Shown here one piece after another: positions 1-8,675 of a DNA stretch of 64,000 bases; position 1 is the stretch's first letter, and each line of letters starts with the position of its first letter. The notes below the pieces were generated by a model. That model searched no databases, was not told the DNA's origin, and worked only from the letters and a program-made list of their open reading frames with translations. Position numbers and translations under genes: made by a program. The DNA comes from Dethiobacter alkaliphilus AHT 1 (GTDB lineage: Bacteria > Bacillota > Dethiobacteria > Dethiobacterales > Dethiobacteraceae), in the NCBI RefSeq assembly GCF_000174415.1, contig NZ_ACJM01000006.1, forward strand, positions 1 to 64,000, in the 5' to 3' direction.

Positions 1-442
1 AGAAAATTCCTGCAGTTCGGTGGGGGGAAATACCGCCCTTTTGCCCTTCTCCCCCCCACATTGACCAGAATCAGAGCCCTTGACCACCGTTTTCCTGCTC
101 CCTGGGACCTGTTTTTTGCAAAGCCTGAACCAGCCGCCAGCCGTTCCACCGAATGAACCAGGGCAAAGTGCCCCCACCCCTTTCTTGGGCCTTTATTGGT
201 TTTGCAGCCTTCCCGATAAAAAGCCCACTGGGCTCCGGGAAAAAGCGGCAACTTTGGGGCAGAGCCTCCTGAACGCGGTTTTTCACCGAATGTGTTCAGG
301 CCCAACTCCAGAGCCTGGCCCGCCACCTCTGGGAGACCGTTTTTGTCACCGCAATGAGCCTGACATCGCTGCGGCCGGCCTTTGCTGAAGCCTGCTTCAG
401 CCTGTTTTGGACTTTTATAATTCGTTGTTGCAAATTACTCAT
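1..442 (-). pseudogene. yggS: YggS/YlmE-type PLP homeostasis protein, 5' part, frame broken
   Basis: The ATG at 442 overlaps the TGA of the HlyD-like gene (ATGA), and the first 36 codons read as a YggS N-terminus, ending in AVTKTV, the strand that carries the PLP-binding lysine. The frame then breaks. Family motifs continue in other frames: LELGLNTFGE, NRVQEALP, FIGK followed by a QTNK-like stretch, and VHSV. At least six apparent one-base length changes lie in short homopolymer runs. No single frame gives an intact protein, and the gene runs off the left edge. The protein normally binds pyridoxal phosphate and precedes sepF in Firmicutes. Homopolymer sequencing error near a contig end is as likely as true decay. 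Confidence 0.75.
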
Positions 443-1398
443 AAGCGCTGTCCTTCCCTGACCAGGCCGGGATTGGTGATAATGGGAAAACCGGGGCGGA
501 GCCCGTCTACCACCACCTGGTCTCCCGCCACATCCAAGACATCCACACTGCGATAGCGGACAACGGACTTCTCCACAACATAGACGCCCGTTTCATCACC
601 ACGCAAAAGCAACGCCGAAGACGGCAGCACGATGCCGCTTGTTCCCCGCATAATGACGTCGGCCTCGGCAAAACGCTCGGTAAAACCGCCGTCAATATCC
701 TGCTGCAGCGTAAACGCCACCGTTACCGTTTCATCGGTTTCACTGAGCTTAGCACTCTGAGAGCGCACCTCTTCCTTTGGAGCAAAACTGAAACGGAGGC
801 GGGCTGACGCGGAGAATTCCCTGAAATCATTATACTCCTGGCGGGACATCCCGGCAACAAAGTACCAGGTATAATTATCCACCAGTTTAAAAATTATGGA
901 TCCCTGCTGCACATCCTCACCGGATTCGGCCTGCTGCGGTTTAACATCGTTTATTTTCTCCGGTCTGATATCCGCCAGCGCCTTGGGCTGCAATTCTCCT
1001 TCCAGCCCGTCTAACTGCTTAATCAGCATGCCTGGGACCGGCGCAGTCACCTTTTGCTGGATTCCGCCGGCGGTGGTGATGGTGGCAACCGTTGCTCCCA
1101 GGGGAACCCGCTCGCCCTGGGGCACCAGCCAGTGCAGTGTGCCCGTCAGCGGCGCCGCCACCACATGTTCATCACGAACCAGCACACCACTGGCGCTTAC
1201 AGTATGCTCCAACACACTGTTTTCACTGGTTACGGTATCCACAAACAGGGAGGCAAATACACTGCGGCCCAGGGAGTAAGTAACCTGCAATACCAACAGG
1301 CCTAAAGCCAACATCAGCAGTATGTAGACGATTTTTTCCCCGGAACTCTTTTTTTTCTGCTTACCGGAAATTACTGCAAAGGGCCTTCTTTTACGCAT
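439..1398 (-). CDS. HlyD-like membrane-anchored periplasmic adaptor protein
   Basis: A 319-residue protein with a basic N-terminus, one membrane segment (about residues 22-43) and an extracellular part with a lipoyl/barrel-sandwich pattern (TLHWLVPQGERVPLGATVATI, split here as TLHWLVPQGE and GATVATI) and a C-terminal beta-barrel region ending in VVVDGLRPGFPI. Proteins of this type occur next to ylmE and sepF in many Clostridia; their partner and substrate are unknown. The gene follows pgeF with an 8-base gap and overlaps yggS by four bases, so it belongs to the same minus-strand transcription unit. No ABC ATPase or outer partner lies next to it, so a drug-efflux role should not be assumed. 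Confidence 0.7.
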   Translation of the reverse strand: MRKRRPFAVISGKQKKKSSGEKIVYILLMLALGLLVLQVTYSLGRSVFASLFVDTVTSENSVLEHTVSASGVLVRDEHVVAAPLTGTLHWLVPQGERVPLGATVATITTAGGIQQKVTAPVPGMLIKQLDGLEGELQPKALADIRPEKINDVKPQQAESGEDVQQGSIIFKLVDNYTWYFVAGMSRQEYNDFREFSASARLRFSFAPKEEVRSQSAKLSETDETVTVAFTLQQDIDGGFTERFAEADVIMRGTSGIVLPSSALLLRGDETGVYVVEKSVVRYRSVDVLDVAGDQVVVDGLRPGFPIITNPGLVREGQRL

Positions 1399-1406
1399 TA
1401 GCTCAC

Positions 1407-2213
1407 CTACTCCACAATGGACATCACACCGGCCATGCGGCCGGTTTTCCCCCCGGACGCCCGGTAGGAGAAAAATATGTTTGAATTACAATTGGTACAG
1501 TATTCACTTTGTATCAGATTATGCTCACTGATGCCTGCCCCAACAAGCTGCCGTGCCTGCAGGCCCGGCAAATCAAAATAAAGCTCGCCTTCACGCTTTG
1601 TCAGCACATGAGGGCGCATGCCGGGTTCAATTTCTTCTGCCACGTTATCGCCCACGCGGTAACAACAGGGCCTGATGCAGGGTGAAAGGGCGGCGCGGAT
1701 ATTTTCCCTCCGGCAGCCCGCCTCTTCCATGGCCTCCACCATTACAGGCCCCATACCCGCCACCGCACCGCGCCAGCCGGCATGGGCCAGGCCGATGCAG
1801 CGGGCCTTGGGGTCGTAGAAAAAAAGCAGTGTACAGTCGGCACAATGGGACATTAAAACGATGTTGGGTTCGGTGCAGAGCAGTCCGTCGGTCCGGGGAA
1901 AAGCATCTTCATAACTTAGACTTCCCCGCCCGGATAGCTTTGGCGTAACCCGGACAACATTGGTGGTGTGCACCTGCTGGGCCGTTGTGACCATTTCATT
2001 TTTATATCCCAGGGCTGCGGCCAGACGCCTGCGGTTTTCCAGGACAGCGGCAGGGGGGTCCCCTACGTGCAGTCCCATGTTCAGTGTATCGAAGGGCTGA
2101 GGGCTAACACCGCCGCTGCGCAGGGTAAAACCGTGCAGCACTCCGCTTTCTGTCAGATTATTAAAGACAAGATAGCGGATGCCGCCGGTTTCCCGAATCT
2201 CTTCACTAAGCAT
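1407..2213 (-). CDS. pgeF: Polyphenol oxidase / purine nucleoside phosphorylase family (YlmD)
   Basis: A 268-residue YfiH/YlmD-family protein. It shows the metal-site motifs HCADC and HAGWRG and a C-terminal CIRPCC segment, the zinc-binding His/Cys set of this family. Characterised members act on purine nucleosides as phosphorylase/deaminase; laccase activity has also been reported for the family. I place the start at the ATG at 2213, with AGGAG seven bases upstream, rather than the GTG at 2231. This start lies inside the end of nrdG (8-base overlap), which suggests coupled translation. The position before hlyD-like, yggS and (outside the window) sepF is the usual Firmicutes order. Confidence 0.85.
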   Translation of the reverse strand: MLSEEIRETGGIRYLVFNNLTESGVLHGFTLRSGGVSPQPFDTLNMGLHVGDPPAAVLENRRRLAAALGYKNEMVTTAQQVHTTNVVRVTPKLSGRGSLSYEDAFPRTDGLLCTEPNIVLMSHCADCTLLFFYDPKARCIGLAHAGWRGAVAGMGPVMVEAMEEAGCRRENIRAALSPCIRPCCYRVGDNVAEEIEPGMRPHVLTKREGELYFDLPGLQARQLVGAGISEHNLIQSEYCTNCNSNIFFSYRASGGKTGRMAGVMSIVE

Positions 2214-2739
2214 AGGCCTGCTCCTGGCCACGGAAATGAAGGGGAGAGAGAATCACACGCCCCTCTTCCAATGTAGCCTGCACATCAATGATACGTTGAT
2301 TGTGCGAGCCGCGGTACAGCAGGGATAAGTCGCGCTGTGCCAGTATAAACGGTCCGTCAATGAGCAAATCGGTGAGGGACAACAAAGCTGCCACCGCCGA
2401 ATCGCTTATGGCTTTTCTTTGCAGTTCTTCAAAGGTATATCCGCTATAAACCATAATGTGCATCTTTCTGGTCTTCAGACCCGCCGCCAACTGCGCCAAA
2501 GCCCGGGCCTGGGCAAAGGGTTCTCCGCCGGAAAAGGTGACGCCGCGCACACCGGTATCGGCACAAATGTCTGCCATCAGGTCAGACACATCCTCCCACC
2601 GGCCGCCGGCAGGATCCAGCGTCTGGGGGTTGTGACAGCCCGGGCAGTGATGGGGGCACCCCTGAGTAAAGATAACTGTACGCAGACCGGGACCGTCCAC
2701 CACACTGTTATTTTGTACACCTGCCAGTTTCAGCTTCAC
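2206..2739 (-). CDS. nrdG: Anaerobic ribonucleotide reductase activating protein
   Basis: A radical SAM activase of about 177 residues that installs the glycyl radical on NrdD. The CxxxCxxC iron-sulfur motif is visible as GCPHHCPGCH near the N-terminus, followed by the SGGEPF motif that contacts SAM. I prefer the GTG at 2739 (GGGGG seven bases upstream) because VKLKLAGVQNNSVVDGPG aligns with NrdG N-termini; an upstream ATG at 2778 would add 13 unusual residues. It lies directly after nrdD and is very likely co-transcribed with nrdR and nrdD from the NrdR-controlled promoter near 5400. Confidence 0.92.
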   Translation of the reverse strand: MKLKLAGVQNNSVVDGPGLRTVIFTQGCPHHCPGCHNPQTLDPAGGRWEDVSDLMADICADTGVRGVTFSGGEPFAQARALAQLAAGLKTRKMHIMVYSGYTFEELQRKAISDSAVAALLSLTDLLIDGPFILAQRDLSLLYRGSHNQRIIDVQATLEEGRVILSPLHFRGQEQAYA

Positions 2740-2789
2740 ACCGTCACCCCCTGAATCATTATATTCACCATGCTGCATACCGCAACCGC

Positions 2790-4811
2790 CTAGCAGTGCG
2801 GTTTGCGGTCACGCAGCTCCGCCTGTTTGGCGCCGTTGAACCGTTCTTCGGTGGAAAGATAACCGGTAATCCGGCGGATACGGCGCACATCAACTCCTCC
2901 GCATCCGGGGCAGCAGTCGTGCATAATGCCGCTGTACCCGCAGCTGCGGCACTCATCGATGGGATAATTGATGCCGCCATAGCCCACATCGGAGTCAGAC
3001 ATAATACGCACGATTTCCTCCACCGCCTCAAAGTTTTCCCCCGGCGGTGATTCCAGTTCCACATAGGCAATATGCCCGGCGTTACAGTATTTATGGTATT
3101 CACCTTCCACTGCCAGCTTTTCTGCCAGCGACATGCGGTAATTTACCGGCACATGGACGGAATTTGTGTAATATTCCTTATCGGTCACATTGGGAATGGC
3201 TCCGTAAATATCACGGTCCATGCGGATAAAGCGGCCGGAGAGGCCTTCTGCCGGCGTGGCCACCAGGGTAAAGTTCAGGTCGAACTCATCGGAAAACTGC
3301 TCCATACGTTTGGCCATATGGGAAACAATTTTCAGTCCCAGCTCCTGAGCTTCCCGGTCCTCGCCATGATGTTTACCAATCAGAGTTTGCAGCGTTTCCG
3401 CCAGCCCGATAAAGCCCACCGTCAGCGTGCCGTTTTTGATGGCCTCCTTAATGGTATCATCGGGAGCCAGCTCCGCCGAACCCATATAGAGCTTCTGTCC
3501 CATTAAGAACGGCAAATCACGCACGCGCAGGTTGCCTAAAATTTCAAAGCGGTGCAAAAGCTGCCGGGCAGACAGACGCAGCAGCCTGTCCAGCTCCACA
3601 AAAAACAGGTTCACATCCCGGGTCTGCAAAGCAAGCCGCGGTAAGTTCAGGGAAACAGGGGCGATATTGCCGCGTCCCACCGAAACCTCCTCGCCGTGGC
3701 GGTTGGCAATAACCCGGGTCCGGCAGCCCATATAAGCCACTTCATCGCCGAACTTACTGTTAAAGGTGGTATCCATGAAGCTGAAGGTGGGGTTGAGCCT
3801 TTTGGCTGCCACTTTCAGCGCATGCTGGAACAAATCGTAGTTGGGATCACCGGGCTCCAGGTTAACACCTTTTTTAGTTCTAAACACCAGGTTGGGGAAA
3901 ATGGGGCTCTCACCGTTACCCAGACCCCGTTCAAAGGCCCGCAGAATGGAACGGGTCACAGCCCGGCCCATCTTTGAAGTATCGGTGCCCACATTAAGAG
4001 AGGAGAAAGGAACCTGGGCACCGGCACGGGAATGCATGGTATTTAAGTTATAAACCAAACCTTCCATGGCCTGAAACACTTCTTCTTCCGAAGGTTCGGA
4101 GGGCATGGTGGCGATTATATCCGACATAGAGCGGTCAAAATGGGGAAAGCTCTGGCCGCCAAACATATCGTTTTGGTTACTCTGCAAAATAATGGCCGCC
4201 TGTGCCGCAGCAGACGCTACCCGCTTGGGTGGACGGATAAAACCGTACCCTGTATTAAACCCTTCCGTTAACATGCGGGTTAAGTCAATTTGCAGACAGT
4301 TTAGCGTTTTGCCGTAATAATCCAGGTCGTGAATGTGAAAAGCACCGCTTGTATGCGCCTGAGCAAAATCTTCGGGCAGTAAATTGGTCAGATAGTAGCG
4401 CTTACTGGCGGCACTGGCAATCTGCAGCATCTTGGCGGACGGGGAATTGGAAACATTGGCATTCTCCCGGCTGGTTTCCACCAGAATGTCTTTAACCGAA
4501 TCCATCAGATCGGATTTGCCTTCACGGATACGGCTGCGTCTGTGTCGATAAAGTATGTATGCTTTGGCAGTGCGGGCATGTCCGTTTTCAATCAGAACTT
4601 TTTCCACCGTATCCTGCACATCTTCAACAGCAGGGATAATACCGTTGTAACCCATCTTGGTCAACTCGGAAACTACCTGATTTGTCAGGCTCACGGCAAT
4701 CTTTTTGTTCTCCCCGCCCACAGCCTTGGCAGCCTTTAAAATAGCATCGGTAATTTTTTCTGCATCAAACGGCACAACCCGTCCGTCACGCTTTTTAATC
4801 TCGATAAACAT
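2790..4811 (-). CDS. nrdD: Anaerobic (class III) ribonucleoside-triphosphate reductase
   Basis: A 673-residue enzyme that makes deoxyribonucleotides without oxygen. Domains in order: an N-terminal ATP-cone (KKRDGRVVPFDAEKI, allosteric site), the ten-stranded barrel core, a zinc site with two CxxC pairs (CRSCGY and CPGCGG, about residues 624-640), and the glycyl-radical loop RRITGYL near residue 650. Length and motifs are normal for the family. The gene follows nrdR and precedes nrdG on the same strand. Only the oxygen-independent class is seen here, which fits an anaerobe, although other classes could lie outside the window. Confidence 0.96.
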   Translation of the reverse strand: MFIEIKKRDGRVVPFDAEKITDAILKAAKAVGGENKKIAVSLTNQVVSELTKMGYNGIIPAVEDVQDTVEKVLIENGHARTAKAYILYRHRRSRIREGKSDLMDSVKDILVETSRENANVSNSPSAKMLQIASAASKRYYLTNLLPEDFAQAHTSGAFHIHDLDYYGKTLNCLQIDLTRMLTEGFNTGYGFIRPPKRVASAAAQAAIILQSNQNDMFGGQSFPHFDRSMSDIIATMPSEPSEEEVFQAMEGLVYNLNTMHSRAGAQVPFSSLNVGTDTSKMGRAVTRSILRAFERGLGNGESPIFPNLVFRTKKGVNLEPGDPNYDLFQHALKVAAKRLNPTFSFMDTTFNSKFGDEVAYMGCRTRVIANRHGEEVSVGRGNIAPVSLNLPRLALQTRDVNLFFVELDRLLRLSARQLLHRFEILGNLRVRDLPFLMGQKLYMGSAELAPDDTIKEAIKNGTLTVGFIGLAETLQTLIGKHHGEDREAQELGLKIVSHMAKRMEQFSDEFDLNFTLVATPAEGLSGRFIRMDRDIYGAIPNVTDKEYYTNSVHVPVNYRMSLAEKLAVEGEYHKYCNAGHIAYVELESPPGENFEAVEEIVRIMSDSDVGYGGINYPIDECRSCGYSGIMHDCCPGCGGVDVRRIRRITGYLSTEERFNGAKQAELRDRKPHC

Positions 4812-4890
4812 GTTTTGCTTTCCCTCCGGTTCTTAGGTCACTTAATTCTGCTTGGTCCATTCAATGGAAAACTGAGCCCTTTTGTCTTTA

Positions 4891-5337
4891 TCAGGGCATC
4901 TCCGCCAAGGCTTTTCTGAAATCATCAATATCTCTGAACTTGTAGTACACCGACGCAAAGCGCACATAAGCCACCTCGTCTATGTCGCGAAGCTTGGCCA
5001 ATACACGCTGCCCCACTTCATCCGAGGAAACTTCATGATTGTTGGCACTGCGCAACTCCCTTTCCAAATCATCCACCAGATTCTCAAAAACTTCCAACGG
5101 GATTTTGCGCTTGCCACCGGCATAAATCAGGCCGTTTAAAATTTTGGTCCTGTCAAACATCTGTCTGCTGCCGTCACGTTTCACCACAATCACCGGGGTC
5201 TCGTCCACTTTTTCGTACGTGGTAAACCGTTTTTCACACACCGTACATTCGCGGCGCCTGCGAATTGCGCCCCCCTCATCGGTGGAACGGGAATCGATAA
5301 CCCGGCTTTCCACACAGCCGCAGTAAGGGCATTTCAT
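4891..5337 (-). CDS. nrdR: Transcriptional repressor of ribonucleotide reductase genes
   Basis: A 148-residue NrdR. It has an N-terminal zinc ribbon (CPYCGC and CTVCEKRF) and an ATP-cone domain (VVKRDGSRQMFDRTKI). NrdR binds ATP/dATP and represses nrd promoters through paired 16-bp boxes. I start at the ATG at 5337 (MKCPYCG), the usual NrdR start; a TTG three codons upstream is possible. Two NrdR boxes overlap the promoter just upstream (5362-5408), so the gene is likely autoregulated and leads an nrdR-nrdD-nrdG operon. Confidence 0.95.
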   Translation of the reverse strand: MKCPYCGCVESRVIDSRSTDEGGAIRRRRECTVCEKRFTTYEKVDETPVIVVKRDGSRQMFDRTKILNGLIYAGGKRKIPLEVFENLVDDLERELRSANNHEVSSDEVGQRVLAKLRDIDEVAYVRFASVYYKFRDIDDFRKALAEMP

Positions 5338-5361
5338 TAAAAACAACCCCCTTTCAAATGA

Positions 5362-5413
5362 ACACCATATCTAGTGTTGGTATAATTATACAACACCAGA
5401 TATGGTATGTCAA
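5362..5413 (-). promoter_or_regulatory. nrdR-nrdDG promoter with tandem NrdR boxes
   Basis: On the minus strand a consensus sigma-A promoter is visible: TTGACA (5413-5408), 17-bp spacer, TATAAT (5390-5385). Two NrdR-type boxes flank the -10: ACACCATATCTAGTGT at 5362-5377 and ACACCAGATATGGTAT at 5393-5408 (plus-strand reading). They start 31 bp apart, three helical turns, the spacing known for cooperative NrdR binding. The upstream box fills the promoter spacer. Confidence 0.85.
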
Positions 5414-5417
5414 AGGG

Positions 5418-5672
5418 TTATCGGCTGCGATATGACGGGACGGCCAGCTCCACCAAAATGGTATCAACACCGATTTTTATTATGTTTTCCCAGGGGATCA
5501 CGTAGTCCTGCCCCCCACTAAAAAAGCTAAAAAATTTTGAACCTCCGGGAACAATAATGGCGCAGATCCGTCCCTGTTCCAGATCCAGATCCAAATCACA
5601 GATTACGCCCAGCCGTTTTCCGTCTACCACATTTACCACATCTCTGTTCCTCAGATCGGAAATTTTAATCAT
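5418..5672 (-). CDS. ymxH: YlmC/YmxH family sporulation-associated PRC-barrel protein
   Basis: An 84-residue protein starting MIKISDLRNRDVVN, typical of the YlmC/YmxH family with a single PRC-barrel fold (VVDGKRLGVICDLDLDLEQG). A longer start at 5735 would add 21 residues unlike the family. Members are found downstream of sigG in spore formers, as here, and some are under sporulation sigma control. The molecular role is not known. It sits between the sigG block and the nrd promoter. Confidence 0.85.
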   Translation of the reverse strand: MIKISDLRNRDVVNVVDGKRLGVICDLDLDLEQGRICAIIVPGGSKFFSFFSGGQDYVIPWENIIKIGVDTILVELAVPSYRSR

Positions 5673-5741
5673 GCTGCACCTCGCTCTTTTCCCTTTTCCT
5701 ACAGTATATGATAAACAGTTTGTCCGGCAGGACAAAAACAG

Positions 5742-5775
5742 GCAAAAAAAAAGACAGCCTTCGCTGCCTTTCTTG
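5742..5775 (-). terminator. Intrinsic terminator downstream of the sigG block
   Basis: On the minus strand AGGCAGC-GAAG-GCTGTCT forms a tight hairpin followed by nine T residues. It follows the small secreted-protein gene at 5878-6075 and would end the spoIIGA-sigE-sigG transcript before ymxH. It is also part of the composite hairpin repeat listed at 5742-5870. Confidence 0.75.
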
Positions 5776-5870
5776 TACTGCCAGAATTATAACGCTTCGC
5801 AGATAGCGAAGCTGCTAATGTATACTGAAAAGCGCGCGCTGAGGAAACCGAAAGAGCGCGCTTTTCTTGT
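5742..5870 (-). repeat. Composite hairpin repeat, copy 1
   Basis: Read on the minus strand, this block contains hairpin A (GAAAAGCGCGC/GCGCGCTTTTC, 5827-5866), a short linker CAGTAT, hairpin B (GCTTCGC-loop-GCGAAGC, 5794-5812), then CTGGCAGTACAAGAAAGGC leading into a final hairpin. The same order of parts and the same linker words occur at 34954-35196 on the plus strand. No coding frame is evident. Confidence 0.65.
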
Positions 5871-5877
5871 CTTAGCT

Positions 5878-6075
5878 TTAAGGATGAAAATCGTATACCG
5901 GAGCAACCCGCCTAAACAGGAATTCGCCGTCCACTTCATGTACTTCCGCTACCCGAATCAGGTTGGTTTTGTTAAACGCCTGGACTGTTTCACCGGCGGG
6001 AGACAGGAACACGGTTAACAGTGCAAGCATCATCAACAGGCCGGCCCCTGAGGTGATTATTCTTTTCTTGTGCAC
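5878..6075 (-). CDS. Small secreted protein of unknown function downstream of sigG
   Basis: A 65-residue product starting at a GTG with a strong AAGGAGG eight bases upstream. The N-terminus is basic (VHKKRI) followed by a hydrophobic stretch (GLLMMLALLTVFLSPAG) and an Ala-containing cleavage-like site (VQA), which looks like a signal peptide. The mature part is about 35 residues (FNKTNLIRVAEVHEVDGEF). The ATG at 6099 is in frame but lies upstream of the ribosome site. The gene starts inside the 3' side of the sporulation block, so sporulation-linked expression is possible. I do not recognise the family. Confidence 0.6.
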   Translation of the reverse strand: MHKKRIITSGAGLLMMLALLTVFLSPAGETVQAFNKTNLIRVAEVHEVDGEFLFRRVAPVYDFHP

Positions 6076-6088
6076 CTTCCCCACCTCC

Positions 6089-6862
6089 TTACTGTACATG
6101 TTTGCGTAAATGACTTAGCGCCGCTTTTTCCAGGCGGGAAACCTGGGCCTGTGAAATGCCGATCTCATCGGCCACTTCCATCTGTGTCTTGCCACGGTAA
6201 AACCGAAGCGTTAGAATCAGTTTTTCCCGTTCATTTAATTTATGCAGGGCCTCGTTTATAGCCAGTACTTCCAACCACTTATTATCATGGTTTTTATCAT
6301 CGGAAATCTGATCCATGACAAAGATGGGATCTCCACCATCATGGTAGATGGGCTCAAAGAGCGACACCGGCTCCTGGATGGCATCTAAGGCAAAGACGAT
6401 ATCTTCCCGCTTGAGATTTAGCTCTTTGGCAATCTCGCTGATGGTTGGCTCACGGGCAAAACGGTTGGCTAAAGAATCCCGCACCTGCAGAACCTTGTAG
6501 GCAATGTCCCGCAAAGAACGGGATACCCGGATGGGATTATTGTCCCGCAGGTAACGCCGGATTTCACCGATAATCATTGGCACGGCGTAAGTTGAAAATT
6601 TAACATTCTGACCCAAATCAAAATTATCAATAGCTTTAATCAGCCCGATGCACCCTACCTGAAAGAGATCATCAACATATTCTCCCCGGTTATTAAAACG
6701 CTGAATCACACTGAGTACAAGACGCAGGTTTCCATTGACCAGCTTTTCCCGGGCAGATTCATCTCCCTCACGAAGTCGGGCAAACAGGCGACGCATTTCA
6801 TCGTTTTTTAAGACCGGCAATTTGGCAGTGTTGACACCACAAATTTCTACTTTGTTAATCAC
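6089..6862 (-). CDS. sigG: RNA polymerase forespore sigma factor SigG
   Basis: A 257-residue sigma-70 family factor. The N-terminus VINKVEICGVNTAKLPVLKND is the SigG signature (the segment that contacts anti-sigma factors), read here from the GTG at 6862 with GGGAGG seven bases upstream; the frame is open further upstream, but that part is not SigG-like. Region 2 (DLFQVGCIGLIKAIDNFD), region 3 and region 4 HTH (TQMEVADEIGISQAQVSRLE) are intact. It directs late forespore transcription. Its place right after sigE is the standard spore-former arrangement. Confidence 0.95.
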   Translation of the reverse strand: MINKVEICGVNTAKLPVLKNDEMRRLFARLREGDESAREKLVNGNLRLVLSVIQRFNNRGEYVDDLFQVGCIGLIKAIDNFDLGQNVKFSTYAVPMIIGEIRRYLRDNNPIRVSRSLRDIAYKVLQVRDSLANRFAREPTISEIAKELNLKREDIVFALDAIQEPVSLFEPIYHDGGDPIFVMDQISDDKNHDNKWLEVLAINEALHKLNEREKLILTLRFYRGKTQMEVADEIGISQAQVSRLEKAALSHLRKHVQ

Positions 6863-6982
6863 GCCGTCCCCTCCCAGATCATAATGCAAGGAACAAAATT
6901 CCGCGTCCCCTATATTCTGCATTATTTCCTGAGCCGGGGTTTTTATACAGCTAATGATTGTCCGCCCTGCCAACTGTTGCAT

Positions 6983-7714
6983 TTACTCCAGCTTGCGGAT
7001 TTCCTTTTGTAACCTTTTAATAATCCGTTTTTCCAGGCGGGAAATGTAGGACTGTGAGATGCCAAGCATCACCGCCACTTCTTTTTGCGTTTTCTCCTCC
7101 TGGCCCAACAGCCCGAAGCGCAATTCCATAATCCTTTTTTCCCGACGGTTTAGTTTTTCAATGGCGTTGTATAAAAGTTTGCGCTCCACTTCCGCTTCAA
7201 TACCTTTAATAACCAGGTCATTTTCCGTACCCAGCACATCGGAGAGCAGCAGCTCATTACCGTCCCAATCCACATTCAGCGGCTCATCAAAGGAAACTTC
7301 CGCCTTTACTTTATTATTCCTGCGTAAAAACATTAATATTTCATTTTCAATACATTTGGAAGCATAAGTGGCCAGCTTAATATTCTTGTGCGGGTCAAAT
7401 GTATTCACCGCTTTAATAAGTCCGATGGTTCCGATAGAAACCAGATCATCAATAAGAATACCGGTATTTTCAAACTTTCTGGCAATATAAACCACCAGGC
7501 GAAGATTGCGCTCAATCAAAACCGCCTTAACGGCATAATCCCCTGTTTTCAGTTTTTCCAGCAAAAACCCTTCCTCGTCCTGCGACAGCGGGGGAGGCAG
7601 TGTTTCCGAACTGCCAACATAATAGACTTCCGGCAGAAACTCTATCCCCAAACGCCGCATGGACCGGATGATAAGTAAACGCAGCCTCAACCTCCAGTGG
7701 GACAGTACCTTCAA
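6983..7714 (-). CDS. sigE: RNA polymerase mother-cell sigma factor SigE (pro-form)
   Basis: A 243-residue sigma factor with an amphipathic pro-sequence ([16 protein letters not shown]) that is removed by SpoIIGA to activate it. Region 2 ([19 protein letters not shown]) and the region 4 HTH ([20 protein letters not shown]) are clear. Translation begins at a TTG at 7714 that overlaps the TGA of spoIIGA, with GGAGG nine bases upstream, so protease and substrate are translationally coupled as in other spore formers. Confidence 0.95.
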   Translation of the reverse strand: MKVLSHWRLRLRLLIIRSMRRLGIEFLPEVYYVGSSETLPPPLSQDEEGFLLEKLKTGDYAVKAVLIERNLRLVVYIARKFENTGILIDDLVSIGTIGLIKAVNTFDPHKNIKLATYASKCIENEILMFLRRNNKVKAEVSFDEPLNVDWDGNELLLSDVLGTENDLVIKGIEAEVERKLLYNAIEKLNRREKRIMELRFGLLGQEEKTQKEVAVMLGISQSYISRLEKRIIKRLQKEIRKLE

Positions 7715-8607
7715 ACACCCACACCTCCTATATTTTCTAAAACAGATGGATGAAGCAAAATTTCCGCGTCATTGTCCAAAGACAGCCCTTTGGCAGTGAT
7801 GGCAAAGGCCAACCCGGAAAGCTCGCCACATGTGGCTCCCTCCTCCACAGTCACCGCGTCGGGGCGAAAGGTAACCAGCATTCCCGAATTCTCCAGAGAG
7901 CGAAAAGGCACAACGCCAAACCTTTCCGCCTCATCGCCGGACAATTCACCTAAGGCACAGACCGGGTCTTCTCCTGCCAGATATGCCTCCTGCAAAGCCT
8001 GTGGCAAGAGGTCACGGATGGCACGGAAACTGGCCACATTGAGGGGACGGCCGGAAACCGGATCGCGCAATTGGTTTCCCGTATCCACCAGCGCCCGGGC
8101 GGTGGCCCGGCGGTTCCCGCTGCGAAGCGTCAGGCGGTAACGCAAACCTTTGTTACGCCGCTGCCGTTCACTGAAGTGCCAGACACCTACCATCAGGATA
8201 AATGCGATTAGTACACCGGTAAAGAGCATGCCGGGACGGGGCGGTGTGATATAAAACACTCCGCCCTGTACCACTGCCGGTGTACTGCCAAAAAAGTATA
8301 GTGCAAATACAGTTCCAGCCAAAAAAAATGATGCCAGAAAAAATGCTCCGCACAGCCTGAGCAGCTCCATGATTCGCCCGGGGCGGAAAGTAAAGGCCAC
8401 AATCAGCACACTGGCCACAACTTTTCCAACCCAGGAAAAGACAAAATAAGCCACCGGTAAAAATATTACCAGACTGTACAACGCCGCCAAAAACCCTCCC
8501 GACGCCAGTCGGAACATTTTCAGCTCCCTGCCTGTAAGACGTGCTGTCAGATAAAGCAGGGCTGTGTTCATCATAAAATTTAAGGCCAGGAGGTCTTCAA
8601 TATACAT
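7711..8607 (-). CDS. spoIIGA: Sigma-E processing peptidase SpoIIGA
   Basis: A 298-residue membrane protease. The N-terminal half has about five hydrophobic segments; the C-terminal half carries the aspartic-protease motif ALVDTGNQL (catalytic Asp of DTGN). It is activated across the septum by the forespore signal SpoIIR and cleaves pro-SigE. It overlaps sigE by four bases. The upstream region holds a perfect Spo0A box and a TATAAT -10 element. Confidence 0.95.
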   Translation of the reverse strand: MYIEDLLALNFMMNTALLYLTARLTGRELKMFRLASGGFLAALYSLVIFLPVAYFVFSWVGKVVASVLIVAFTFRPGRIMELLRLCGAFFLASFFLAGTVFALYFFGSTPAVVQGGVFYITPPRPGMLFTGVLIAFILMVGVWHFSERQRRNKGLRYRLTLRSGNRRATARALVDTGNQLRDPVSGRPLNVASFRAIRDLLPQALQEAYLAGEDPVCALGELSGDEAERFGVVPFRSLENSGMLVTFRPDAVTVEEGATCGELSGLAFAITAKGLSLDNDAEILLHPSVLENIGGVGV

Positions 8608-8675
8608 CTTCTCACCTGCCCGGCAATTTGGACAAACCGCTAAATTATATGCAGGCCCATATGCATCTATGACTG

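Noticed and set aside
80-388. Plus-strand open frame at the left edge
   Set aside because: It lies antisense to the frame-broken yggS and has no recognisable protein features.
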